This document shows, in pieces, positions 34,253 to 43,307 of a stretch of 64,000 bases of DNA. Below the pieces are notes generated by a model that saw only the letters and a list, made by a program, of their open reading frames with translations, searched no databases and was not told the DNA's origin. Source of the stretch: an uncultured Acetatifactor sp. (GTDB lineage: Bacteria > Bacillota > Clostridia > Lachnospirales > Lachnospiraceae); NCBI GenBank assembly GCA_910577665.1, contig CAJTOJ010000003.1, positions 120,852-184,851 on the forward strand, read 5' to 3'. The position numbers and the translations under genes are program-made. The stretch's first letter is position 1, and each line of letters opens with the position of its first letter.

Positions 34253-36544
34253 ATGAAACTAGAACAGATCCATCCCTCCATCATCAGCAGGAAGAATACT
34301 TATTTTCATAAAATATTCCGTTATATCGCAGTCACTACCTGCTTATTGTTTTTCTGTCTGACCTTCATCATCACTTTGTTTACTATGTGCAAATATACCG
34401 AGGAAATGGAGAACCGCAGCATACAGAGCCTGCATGCTTCCGTATCCGTCAGTGAATCAACCCTGGGAAGCCTGTATCACTACTGCTACTTCCTTTTCTA
34501 CAACAATGCCACCGTCAACAACATCCTCTACGCAGACAGCTTCTCTTCGGAACTGTCCATGGAATTTGCTGCCTTAAAAGATGATTTCCTCAGCTATTAC
34601 GACTTGATCCACTCTATCTACCTGATCAACTTCCAGGCAGACATGGCCTTTTCCAATGTCACCACCTGCCAGTCCCTGGAAGCCTTTTACGACCAGGACA
34701 TCCTCCTGCTCCTTGCGGACTCTTCCCTGGATACCTACCATTACCTGTTCCTGCCCCGCTCCATGGAGGCTGGCGCTCCCTCGGATGTCATATCCCTGAT
34801 CTTCAGATACCAGAACGGCAATGCCTTCGTTGTCAATGTCAGCCTGGATTCCTATGAAGCCCTGCTGAACCGTGATTCCAATGCCATGTGGCCGGACACC
34901 CTGGTGATCAACAGCTATGGGCATGCCATAAACGGCAACCAGGAAATCCGCTTCGCCTCCAATGTGTCTGATACGGACTGGTACCAGCGCATCCTGGCTT
35001 CCAGCCAGACGGATGGCCGGCTTAGCGCAACCTTCCATTCCAGGCGCTGCACCATATTTTACCGGAAAAATGCCGCCTTCCACTTCACCTATATCACCAT
35101 ACTGGATGCATCTCCCTTCTCCACCAAAAATACCATGCTGGTCTCCACCCTGCTCTCCTTCGTGATATTTACCTTTCTGGGACTGGGACTGTCACTTTTC
35201 CTAAGCTACACCCTGTACCTTCCCATCAACAATATGATCACGCTCCTGAAGTCCTATGACAAACGTACCCGGACCAGCCAGCCGGATGAGATTTCCTATC
35301 TGACAGATGCCGTCACGAACCTGGTACATACTTCCCAGAAGACCCAGAAGCAGATCCGGCTGGCAAAGCAGGCCGACTGTCTGCGCCATATTCTTACGGT
35401 GGCTGATTACTATGACTCCGTCAAGAATGATACGCTTGAACAATATGGCATCTCCATGGATTCCGATAACTACCAGGTCATACTGTTCTCCCTGGACCGG
35501 TCTGCCATGCTGCTGTCCAGCAATCCCTCCGACCATAAGCTGATGCTGGATTCCCTGCAGAATATCGCCTCGGAACTGCTGCCCGGTTCCTTCTGCCTGG
35601 AGGTGGAAGACGGCATCCTGGCCTATATCCTGTTCCCGGATACAGATGCCCCCGATACCTTCCTGCGCCAGGCCACACAGACACAGCAGTGCATGTCCGA
35701 CTATTTCCAGGAGACCGTGACAGTGGGCATCGGCCTGGTCTGCGATTCCCCCGCAGAACTACATGAATCCTATACCCAGGCAAAACTGGCCCTGCGTTAC
35801 CGTTTCCTCTTCGGGGGCAACAGCATCCTGAATTATGCTGAACTCTCCGTCCACAACACTGCAAACCTCATGCTGGTGCAGGAGCAGAAGGAGATCATAG
35901 CTGCCGTGTTCTCCTGCAGGGAAGCCCTGGCCCTGGAAAAACTCCAGGCCTATTTTGCTACCCTCCAGGACATCCACATAGACAGCATCATCATGAACAT
36001 CATGGCACTGAACAGTTCCTTCCAGAATGCAGAGATGCAGGCCAGCCTGCGCTCTCTGGGATCCCTTTCCTATGACAGTGCCCCATATAGCCATTATACT
36101 TTACAGGAAATCTTGGCACAATTCAACCAGCGGATCACCACGGATATTGCCCAGCTCCAGGAAATCAAGAAAAACACTGCCGCCAGGCCACAGATTATTG
36201 AGGAGGTGACCGCCTATGTGGACAGGAACCTCTGCCAGGCAGACCTGACCGTGGAGAATATTGCCACCCATGTCCAACTCTCCACCAATTACCTGCGGAA
36301 TATCTTCAAGGAACACATGGGAATCACACTTTCCAAATACATAACTGATAAAAAGATCCAATATGCCTGTAAGATCCTGGTGGAGACAGAGGATTCCATC
36401 CAGTCCATCTGCGAGCGGCTGGATTTCACCTCTGCCAATTACTTTTATGCCTATTTCAAAAAGAATACCGGCATGACCCCTAACCAGTACCGGGAAAAGT
36501 ACCGCACAGACCCGGCAGCCAGCGAGTCAGCCACCCCGCAGTAA
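34253..36544 (+). CDS. Membrane-bound AraC-type regulator (YesN-like sensor)
   Basis: 763 aa. One membrane helix (about 23-45), an extracellular sensor domain of about 240 residues (Cache-like by position), a second helix (about 298-322) and a cytoplasmic part follow. The C-terminal AraC domain (about 645-750) has ENIATHVQLSTNYLRNIFKEHMG and the second helix-turn-helix ending in FYAYFKKNTGMTPNQYR. Regulators of this layout sense a sugar or binding protein outside and activate polysaccharide loci. GAGG lies ten bases before the ATG. It is divergent from the binding protein gene and convergent with the CAZyme operon. Confidence 0.9.
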   Translation: MKLEQIHPSIISRKNTYFHKIFRYIAVTTCLLFFCLTFIITLFTMCKYTEEMENRSIQSLHASVSVSESTLGSLYHYCYFLFYNNATVNNILYADSFSSELSMEFAALKDDFLSYYDLIHSIYLINFQADMAFSNVTTCQSLEAFYDQDILLLLADSSLDTYHYLFLPRSMEAGAPSDVISLIFRYQNGNAFVVNVSLDSYEALLNRDSNAMWPDTLVINSYGHAINGNQEIRFASNVSDTDWYQRILASSQTDGRLSATFHSRRCTIFYRKNAAFHFTYITILDASPFSTKNTMLVSTLLSFVIFTFLGLGLSLFLSYTLYLPINNMITLLKSYDKRTRTSQPDEISYLTDAVTNLVHTSQKTQKQIRLAKQADCLRHILTVADYYDSVKNDTLEQYGISMDSDNYQVILFSLDRSAMLLSSNPSDHKLMLDSLQNIASELLPGSFCLEVEDGILAYILFPDTDAPDTFLRQATQTQQCMSDYFQETVTVGIGLVCDSPAELHESYTQAKLALRYRFLFGGNSILNYAELSVHNTANLMLVQEQKEIIAAVFSCREALALEKLQAYFATLQDIHIDSIIMNIMALNSSFQNAEMQASLRSLGSLSYDSAPYSHYTLQEILAQFNQRITTDIAQLQEIKKNTAARPQIIEEVTAYVDRNLCQADLTVENIATHVQLSTNYLRNIFKEHMGITLSKYITDKKIQYACKILVETEDSIQSICERLDFTSANYFYAYFKKNTGMTPNQYREKYRTDPAASESATPQ

Positions 36545-36573
36545 AACAAAGCGCTAAAGAGGGCCAGGATCTT

Positions 36574-39500
36574 TTATGGGGTACCATGGGCAGAATAGGT
36601 TTTTTCCATGTGCCACTCCCCATTCCTGTAGCTGCGCAGTTCCACCCAGGGAGTCCCGCAGATCCCGCCCACCGTAACCTCGTCCAGCCTGCCATCCTCA
36701 TACCGGATCCTGACAGCATTCTGGGAAAGCCCCTCCACCATGGCAAGGCATTTCCTGTCCCCGTAAGGCTCTATCACGGTGATGAACCTGCCATGGACAG
36801 CCCTCTGCCCCACGCCATATGTCACACGCCTCTGCTCCTCCTCCCCTGGAAAATTGTCCACACCGATGATGCCCGTAAGGCGCACGGCACGCAGGCCTGT
36901 AAGATCATATTCCAGGAAACTCTCCTTGCCATGGTCCATTGCGCTGACAGGAATTGCATCCGGGTATTCTATGCCTTCTATCAGAACCCTTCCCCCCTGG
37001 TAATCCCTGCCTATCCCCATTCCGGCATCTATATTGTGCTGTCTCACTGGCAGGCACGCAAGAGGGATTCCCGTGCCGTCCTCCAGCTCCAACCTGGCAT
37101 TTGCCAGGAACAGGCACTGGGGGGCATCATGGGGGTAACGTTGTTCATTGTACAGCGGACTGCTGATGAATTCCAGTTTTAAGGTGTGGTTTTCCGGGCG
37201 CAGCCCCACATCCAGCTTCCTGGCTCCCAGAAGCCAGGGACTGGCACAGAAATCCTCCCTGCATCCTTCCTCATCCCACAGCCTGAACCGATAGGGATAC
37301 TTCTGCCCATGATCCTCCGCAGCCAGTCCGATACACTGTGTGGTTTCCTGGGGCCAGGCAGTGTACACATCCATGTGCAGGCTGCCCGGTTCATTATAAC
37401 GGCTCCGGGTTCCCCTTAAGTCTTCCCCTTCACCATACTTTGTGACAAATCTTGCACAGGTACTCCCCTTGGCTTCATACCAGTGACAGTCTGTAATAAA
37501 CTGCTCGTCCGACCTTGGATCCTCCGATTTTTTGCCGGTATGTCCACGGGCTGTTAAGCTGCCTTCCTCCCCCAGGGCCTCCAGGCCCTGGAAGCCTTTG
37601 ATCTGCAGCAGGCTCTCATATCGGTGCTCCCTCTCCCCTTCCAGGGAATCGAAGATTACAATACAGTCGTCAAGCACGGCCATCACCCTTGTCTGGACAA
37701 CCGGCTCCGTCAGCCCCGTTATCTCCCCGTAAGGCGCGGCATCATAGGAGGGCAGGTCACTGGCATTGTATGCACACCGTTCCTGCAGGCTCTCTCCCTT
37801 CTGGTAAATCATGCCGCCAAAGGGCGGGTATCCCCACCTGGACGCCGTGCGTACCCCTGCCGCCTGCAGCTTCTCTCCGCTGTAGAACAGCACCCTCTGG
37901 GCATCTGCCGGAACCTGCATTTTTCCATCCGTCACCACCATGTTCTTGGTATTGGAATTCTGTACGTAAAATTTATACATAAAATGTCCGTAGCCCCACC
38001 AGACATGTTCCGGATTGAAAAAGCTCCGCCCACAGCGCATGACAGACAAAAGCTCTGTCCGGTCAAAATGTCCATGGGCATACCCGTGGGAACCGTAACG
38101 CAGCACAGCCTGGATCTGCTCTTTTGGAGAGACTCCCTCCCTGCGGCTGCGCAGCATGGCAATACCGATATTGTCCGCAAAGGCGCTCCCTGCTTCACCT
38201 GAATCCTGCTCCTGCCCTGGCGCCACAAGCTCCCCATGCCCGAACACCGGATCCACAGTGTCAAAACGCTGTATAATGGGAATATAGGCAGGATCCCGAT
38301 AATGGGTATATGCCAGGTCGAATGTGGAGCCGAAGTGGACTCCCTCAATCTTCTTCTCATCGGAATCATTGATTCCGAACAGAACACCCCGGTAGTCCAA
38401 AAACGGCACCACCGCATCAAACAGATCCTTGATGCAGATATAATTCTTCCGGATGCCACCCCATCTCTCATTGTACATCCCATGGCAGATCTTCCGCTTC
38501 TGTCCCCTGCCTATGCTGTCTACCTCCTTCCCATAGAACAGCGGGAAATGGTAGTGAATCAGATTGATTCCGAAGGGCAGCAGCGCATGGGCCGTGTGGA
38601 GAAACATGGAAGACACCCAGATATTATACCCTACAGAGCATTCATACCACCAGCCATCTGAAAAGGCGCCATGGGAAAGCTGTTCAAAACTGCCGCATGG
38701 CCCGAAGAGGAACCGCTCCATCCGCTCAAAATCCTGTAGTACCATGGCACAGTACACCGCTCCCGTCAGTTCTGACAGTGTCCAGTTGGAGATATGCCCG
38801 CTGCAGATATGCCTGTCCAGAATATCCATATATATGCGCAGACACCTCTGGATTCCCTCATGCTCCCCTACAGACAGCACCCCCGACTCATAAATCATGT
38901 CATATGCAAGTGCCAGGTGCTGGAAGAAATGTCCTTCCTGTACATAGGACTGGCTGCATCCCTTCTTCCGCACCGGATACCCTGTATCCGGATCCGCAAA
39001 AGCCCGGAAAAACCTGGCAATCTTCTCCGCGTATTCCCTCTTTCCCGTAATGGAATACAGATAGGCGCAGGACATGATGAAGTGCTCCTGGTTCGTGTCG
39101 CAGCAATAATCCCTTTCCCCAAAAGGCACCAGGGGCGGTACCTCCCACTGGTCCGCATCCCTGCACAGTTTCCCGAAGCCCGGCCCGAAGACAGGGTTAT
39201 CCCGGATCTTCTCCGCAACTTCCTGCCACTTTTCCCCTGTGTGGTAGATATAGGGGTGGCGCAGGGCGCACAGGGTCTGGAAAGACAGTTCCCTGGCCCC
39301 GGAGGCGTCTCCCTCCGGCAGGAAGCGGACCGTGGTCTTCTCATGGGCGCCAGGCGACATGTAATCATGGACCTGGACAGAGATCTCCACCTGGCCGCTG
39401 CCATAAGGTTCCAGGCACAGATTTTCCGGCCGGATCCCCGCATACATGGACTCCCATCCCGCAACCGCCTGGGAGACCTTCACACACTGCCTTTTGTCCA

Positions 39501-39996
39501 GACAATTGTGGACCGTGACGGTATAACGTATGGTCTCCCCCACATTCCCGCTCTTTCCAAGGACTCCGGCTTCCAGGGCAATCCTGCTGCCCCGCAGAAG
39601 CACGGCAGACAGGACATCCAGGGACGAACCCGCTATCTCCAGGGACACCAGTTCCCTCCAGATATTTGTCTTCGCCCTCTCCACATCAAAATCTTCCAGT
39701 GCGACATCGCAGGAATGTTCCCCTGGGTCAGCCAGGCGAAAGACTGCCTCCAGGATTTCCCCTTCCGCAAACCCTGCCCGTACCGTAATTCCCATGTCGG
39801 CCCTGCCTGTATGCAGGCAGAAGCGGAAACCATACCAGCCCATGGCATCCATTGCCCCGTCATGGATCCAGTCGAAGCCATTGGGACGTATTCCTGCCCC
39901 CTCCGGCCTGGGAAATACCAGCCGGATCCTGTCCACTGCCCCTCCCGGCCTTTCTTCCCTTATCCAGTCATGCAGTAAATCCACCTTGTTTACCAT
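36574..39996 (-). CDS. Heparinase II/III-like polysaccharide lyase 2
   Basis: 1140 aa, exceptionally long. It shares the plan of the 16171 protein: N-terminal beta modules (1-230), a helical toroid part (about 240-560, with NDSDEKKIEG) and the heparinase II/III beta domain (GSHGYAHGHFDRTELL around 630, NMVVTDGKMQ around 680). An extra C-terminal module of about 250 residues resembles a carbohydrate-binding or lectin domain (DVGLRPENHTLKLEF, LTGIIGVDNFPGEE). No signal peptide is seen, so a cytoplasmic role is likely. It is the last gene of the GH31-GH43-GH88-lyase operon. GGAGG is 10 bases before the ATG. Confidence 0.85.
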   Translation of the reverse strand: MVNKVDLLHDWIREERPGGAVDRIRLVFPRPEGAGIRPNGFDWIHDGAMDAMGWYGFRFCLHTGRADMGITVRAGFAEGEILEAVFRLADPGEHSCDVALEDFDVERAKTNIWRELVSLEIAGSSLDVLSAVLLRGSRIALEAGVLGKSGNVGETIRYTVTVHNCLDKRQCVKVSQAVAGWESMYAGIRPENLCLEPYGSGQVEISVQVHDYMSPGAHEKTTVRFLPEGDASGARELSFQTLCALRHPYIYHTGEKWQEVAEKIRDNPVFGPGFGKLCRDADQWEVPPLVPFGERDYCCDTNQEHFIMSCAYLYSITGKREYAEKIARFFRAFADPDTGYPVRKKGCSQSYVQEGHFFQHLALAYDMIYESGVLSVGEHEGIQRCLRIYMDILDRHICSGHISNWTLSELTGAVYCAMVLQDFERMERFLFGPCGSFEQLSHGAFSDGWWYECSVGYNIWVSSMFLHTAHALLPFGINLIHYHFPLFYGKEVDSIGRGQKRKICHGMYNERWGGIRKNYICIKDLFDAVVPFLDYRGVLFGINDSDEKKIEGVHFGSTFDLAYTHYRDPAYIPIIQRFDTVDPVFGHGELVAPGQEQDSGEAGSAFADNIGIAMLRSRREGVSPKEQIQAVLRYGSHGYAHGHFDRTELLSVMRCGRSFFNPEHVWWGYGHFMYKFYVQNSNTKNMVVTDGKMQVPADAQRVLFYSGEKLQAAGVRTASRWGYPPFGGMIYQKGESLQERCAYNASDLPSYDAAPYGEITGLTEPVVQTRVMAVLDDCIVIFDSLEGEREHRYESLLQIKGFQGLEALGEEGSLTARGHTGKKSEDPRSDEQFITDCHWYEAKGSTCARFVTKYGEGEDLRGTRSRYNEPGSLHMDVYTAWPQETTQCIGLAAEDHGQKYPYRFRLWDEEGCREDFCASPWLLGARKLDVGLRPENHTLKLEFISSPLYNEQRYPHDAPQCLFLANARLELEDGTGIPLACLPVRQHNIDAGMGIGRDYQGGRVLIEGIEYPDAIPVSAMDHGKESFLEYDLTGLRAVRLTGIIGVDNFPGEEEQRRVTYGVGQRAVHGRFITVIEPYGDRKCLAMVEGLSQNAVRIRYEDGRLDEVTVGGICGTPWVELRSYRNGEWHMEKTYSAHGTP

Positions 39997-40117
39997 AAAA
40001 TTGCCTCCTCCCTGTCACGGTAGTCCCAGCCTGAACCGCCGTCAAATACCCCTCCAGCAAGCTGACGGGGCATCAAACTTGCGGCGCAGATCTTTGCCCC
40101 CTCTTCTCCGGCCGGGC

Positions 40118-41269
40118 TTACCACATCCTGATATCTGCCCCCGAAAGCTGATACAGCGCCTCCAGGAAAAAATAGTCCGCATACACCATAGTGAAATGAT
40201 GTCTGGCATCATGGTAGGAAGCGGAACAGTTCTGCACAATGGCGTCACAGTCCCTGGTCCAGTCTGCCCTGGAGCCGGCAATCGCCTTCAGAATCCGGAA
40301 CGCTGGTTCCACCAAAGCTTCCCTCTCCCCTTCCGGCTGGAACCTTGCCAGTTCCAGCAGTCCTCCTGCAATCACACAGGCCCCGCAGGAATCTTCCCAT
40401 TCCACATCCTCAGGCTGCCTGAAATCCACAGGGATAATGCCGTTCTCCGGAATGTTGGCAATACAATAAGCCGCCACTTTTCTGGCCGTTTCCAGATACT
40501 CTCTTTTCCCAGTGTGGGCAAAGCTGTTGGCGAAGCCGTACAACGCCCAGCCCTGCCCCCTGGTCCAGGAAGAGCCTTCCCCGAAGCCTTGTCCCCCATG
40601 GCTTCTCACCATCCTCCCGCTTTCCGGGTCAAACTCCACAATATGGCACACAGAGCCGTCCGAACGGATGAAATGCTCCTGCACCGTGTCCGCGTGCAGC
40701 ATGGCAATCTGCCGGAACCTGGGGTCCCCGCTCTCCTCGGACGCCCAGTACAGCAGGGAAATATTGAACATACAATCGATGATGGCCCATCCCCTGGTAT
40801 CGCTGTCGCCCACTTCATTCCAGGCCCGGATAAACCTGCCCACAGGATTGAATCTGCCGGCCAGCAGGTTCGCCGCATGCATGGCCATCCGCCTGGCATC
40901 CCCATCCCCGGTAAGCCGCCAGTCTGCCACCGCCGTAGGCTGGAACATGAATCCAACGTCATGGTGCAGCCCATAAAACCCCTGGAAACATTTTTCCAGC
41001 TTTCTCTCCGAGAACCTGGCGATCTCCATGTATCCCGGATCCTTTGTATCCTGGTACAGCAGCCACATCATGCCGCCCCAGAAGCCGTTGGTCCACCAGT
41101 TTAGCCCGTCATCCCGGTTCCACTCCCGACTCTCATCTGCCCTGTCGTCATAGTCACCGTTCTCATCCGTGGTGTAGGGAATCCGCTGCCGGTTCTTCTC
41201 ACTGACCCACGCCATTTTCCCACGGGCTTTTTCCAGCTGTGCCCTGGCCCAATCTCTATAATACTCCAT
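40118..41269 (-). CDS. GH88-like unsaturated glucuronyl hydrolase
   Basis: 383 aa. This family removes the 4,5-unsaturated uronic acid left by polysaccharide lyases. The alpha/alpha toroid shows WTNGFWGGMMWLLY around 76, HHDVGFMF around 103 (one catalytic Asp), RGWAIIDCMFNISLLYW around 165 (second Asp), SHGGQGFGEGSSWTRGQGWALYGF around 240 and FTMVYADYFFLEALY near the end. The GH105 family is close, but the DCMFN and SSWTRGQ motifs fit GH88 better. Its place next to a heparinase-like lyase gives a coherent depolymerisation route for a uronic-acid-rich substrate. Confidence 0.88.
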   Translation of the reverse strand: MEYYRDWARAQLEKARGKMAWVSEKNRQRIPYTTDENGDYDDRADESREWNRDDGLNWWTNGFWGGMMWLLYQDTKDPGYMEIARFSERKLEKCFQGFYGLHHDVGFMFQPTAVADWRLTGDGDARRMAMHAANLLAGRFNPVGRFIRAWNEVGDSDTRGWAIIDCMFNISLLYWASEESGDPRFRQIAMLHADTVQEHFIRSDGSVCHIVEFDPESGRMVRSHGGQGFGEGSSWTRGQGWALYGFANSFAHTGKREYLETARKVAAYCIANIPENGIIPVDFRQPEDVEWEDSCGACVIAGGLLELARFQPEGEREALVEPAFRILKAIAGSRADWTRDCDAIVQNCSASYHDARHHFTMVYADYFFLEALYQLSGADIRMW

Positions 41270-41318
41270 GTGTTGCTATCCTCCTTCACATATACATAGG
41301 TATTCACCGGCAGTCCCA

Positions 41319-43142
41319 TTAGAGACAGACCGGGAAAGCCTGCACCCGGAACCAGTCAAAATCCGCATGCTTTCCGAAGCCTGTCAGATCCTGGCAGCAG
41401 ATTCCCACCATGGAGCCGGTAAACCATCCCTCCCTGCACGCTTCGTCCGAGAGAAAACTTGCGTCTATACAGGGGCCGATTTCCTGCAGGGCCTGCCCTC
41501 CCCGGTATCCATAATAGAACTGTACTCCTGTCCCTTGAAGCTTCAGGCCAAGGAGCACATCCCTTCCCGTCTCCAGGGGGATATAGTCCGTAAGATATGC
41601 ATACTTCTTATTTTCCGCTTTCAACAGCGTAATGCACTTTCCCAGATCTTCATCGTGGGAAAGATGCAGATACAGATAATTGTCCGTGTCATACATCAGG
41701 ATCAGTCCTGCCATCTGCTTAAATACTTCCGGCTCAAAATCCACGCAGGTATCTGCCTCCATATGGTACTCCGTCACCCTGCGGGCAATCAATGTCTGGG
41801 AGAAACGGGAGGCCAGGCCGCTGCGTCCGTACATCCGCAGCCATCCGGGACGTTCCGTCAGAGACAGGTAATGCCCGTCCATGGGAATCCGCAGAGACTG
41901 GTAGTCCAGATGAAGAACCGGGCTGTCAAAGTCATCCCGACCTAATTCAGCTTCCGGACCGGCCAGGTATCCCGGCATTGCACCGTCCCCCTTCACCCCG
42001 GGGGCCACTACACAGCCGGTTTGTTCCTTGCATTCTGCCATATCCCTGCACTGCTCCTGTCTGCATTCCAGCGCACTGCCGCCATTGTCCGGCTTTTTCT
42101 CCCCCAAGCACTCATCTTCCCCTCCATACCGACCTTTCGACACACATTCAGGCGGCTCCACTTCCTCCTCGGGCGTATTGCCGCCCTTATCCAGGACCAG
42201 CCAGTCGTCCTCCGTCCAGCGCATCTTCTGGATGGCGGTCTCCCTGCCCAGCATATACCGCCTTGCTCCTGCGAAACGCTCTGCCGTCTCCGGATTGCGC
42301 CCGCTTGAAGCCCTGCCGCACAGGTGCACCGCGTACCACTCCCCGTCCCGGGTCTCTACCAGGTCGCAATGGCCGGCCTTCTGCAGCAGGATGTCCTCAT
42401 GATGCCTGGAGGTGAGAATGGACCAGGCCTCCCCCTCCTGCCTTTTTTCATCCAGGGGATGGTACATCTCGTAAGGCCCCCATATATCCCGGGAACGCTG
42501 GATTGTCTGGCCATGCCCTTCCCCTGTCCCCGTATCCGCGCTGAACAGATAGTACCAGCCCCGGCGTTTCAATATGTGAGGGCCCTCCAGGAAGATGCCC
42601 TCTGCCCGGTAAATATCCCGCACCGGCCCCGTCATCCTCCCTTTTTCGGCATCGAATTCCTGTAGCACCAGCCTTCCCGCATATTTCTTCGGAACCCTGT
42701 GGTCCGTCACCATGCTGACCATATATTTTCGCCCGTCCTCATCATGAAACAGGGAAGGATCAAAGCCGAAATTATTCAGCGCCACAGGCTCCGACCAGGG
42801 ACCATGGATGTCCTGGGCCGTCACCAGGTAATTCTCCGTATCATACATATTGCAGTAAAAAGCCTTCACCACTGTATACACCAGATAGAAAATCCCCTTA
42901 TCCCAGGTCAAGCAGGGCGCCCAGATCCCCTGGGACGGCCCCACGCCCCGCAAATCCAACTGCGAGACCCTGTTCAGCGGATATTCTATCAGTTCCCAGT
43001 GAACCAGATCCCTGGAATGGTGCAGCCGCACCCCAGGCCACCATTCAAAAGTGGAAGTGGCGATATAGTAATCCTCCCCCACCCTGATAATGGACGGATC
43101 CGGATGGAACCCCCGCAGAATCGGATTCTGTATCTTATTCAT
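41319..43142 (-). CDS. GH43 family beta-xylosidase/arabinofuranosidase-like
   Basis: 607 aa. The five-bladed propeller (1-about 310) has the catalytic residues in GFHPDPSII (Asp base), NFGFDPSLF (Asp) and IFLEGPHIL (Glu acid). The C-terminal beta sandwich (about 405-605) is of the type found in GH43 xylosidases (SLTERPGWLRMYGRSGLASRFSQTL). Between them is an unusual insertion of about 75 residues (about 325-400) with eight Cys and no similarity to the usual linker. GGGAG precedes the ATG. The activity cannot be narrowed further; it may act on xylose or arabinose side chains. Confidence 0.88.
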   Translation of the reverse strand: MNKIQNPILRGFHPDPSIIRVGEDYYIATSTFEWWPGVRLHHSRDLVHWELIEYPLNRVSQLDLRGVGPSQGIWAPCLTWDKGIFYLVYTVVKAFYCNMYDTENYLVTAQDIHGPWSEPVALNNFGFDPSLFHDEDGRKYMVSMVTDHRVPKKYAGRLVLQEFDAEKGRMTGPVRDIYRAEGIFLEGPHILKRRGWYYLFSADTGTGEGHGQTIQRSRDIWGPYEMYHPLDEKRQEGEAWSILTSRHHEDILLQKAGHCDLVETRDGEWYAVHLCGRASSGRNPETAERFAGARRYMLGRETAIQKMRWTEDDWLVLDKGGNTPEEEVEPPECVSKGRYGGEDECLGEKKPDNGGSALECRQEQCRDMAECKEQTGCVVAPGVKGDGAMPGYLAGPEAELGRDDFDSPVLHLDYQSLRIPMDGHYLSLTERPGWLRMYGRSGLASRFSQTLIARRVTEYHMEADTCVDFEPEVFKQMAGLILMYDTDNYLYLHLSHDEDLGKCITLLKAENKKYAYLTDYIPLETGRDVLLGLKLQGTGVQFYYGYRGGQALQEIGPCIDASFLSDEACREGWFTGSMVGICCQDLTGFGKHADFDWFRVQAFPVCL

Positions 43143-43174
43143 GTTGTCTTTCTCCCTTTGCCTTCCGTTTTTTA

Positions 43175-43235
43175 TTGCAATTTTCTTTCCCTTCTGTTTT
43201 CTTTCCCTTCCGTCTTTCTTTGCAATTTTCTTTCC
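43175..43235 (-). repeat. GA-rich direct repeats in the GH43 leader
   Basis: GGAAAGAAAATTGCAA occurs twice on the leftward strand (43190-43175 and 43235-43220), within a purine-rich stretch of about 70 bases between the GH31 stop and the GH43 start. It could be a purine-rich leader or slipped-strand product. No gene is there. Confidence 0.6.
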
Positions 43236-43307
43236 TTTTTTGCCTCTATTCCCACAGGCATTGAGTCAAGTGCTGCGGGGTTGTTGACTGTAGTTTACAG
43301 CCCTGCC

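Noticed and set aside
34066..34284. A 72-residue open frame across the inverted-repeat element
   Set aside because: It is produced by the repeat, has no SD and overlaps the AraC start.
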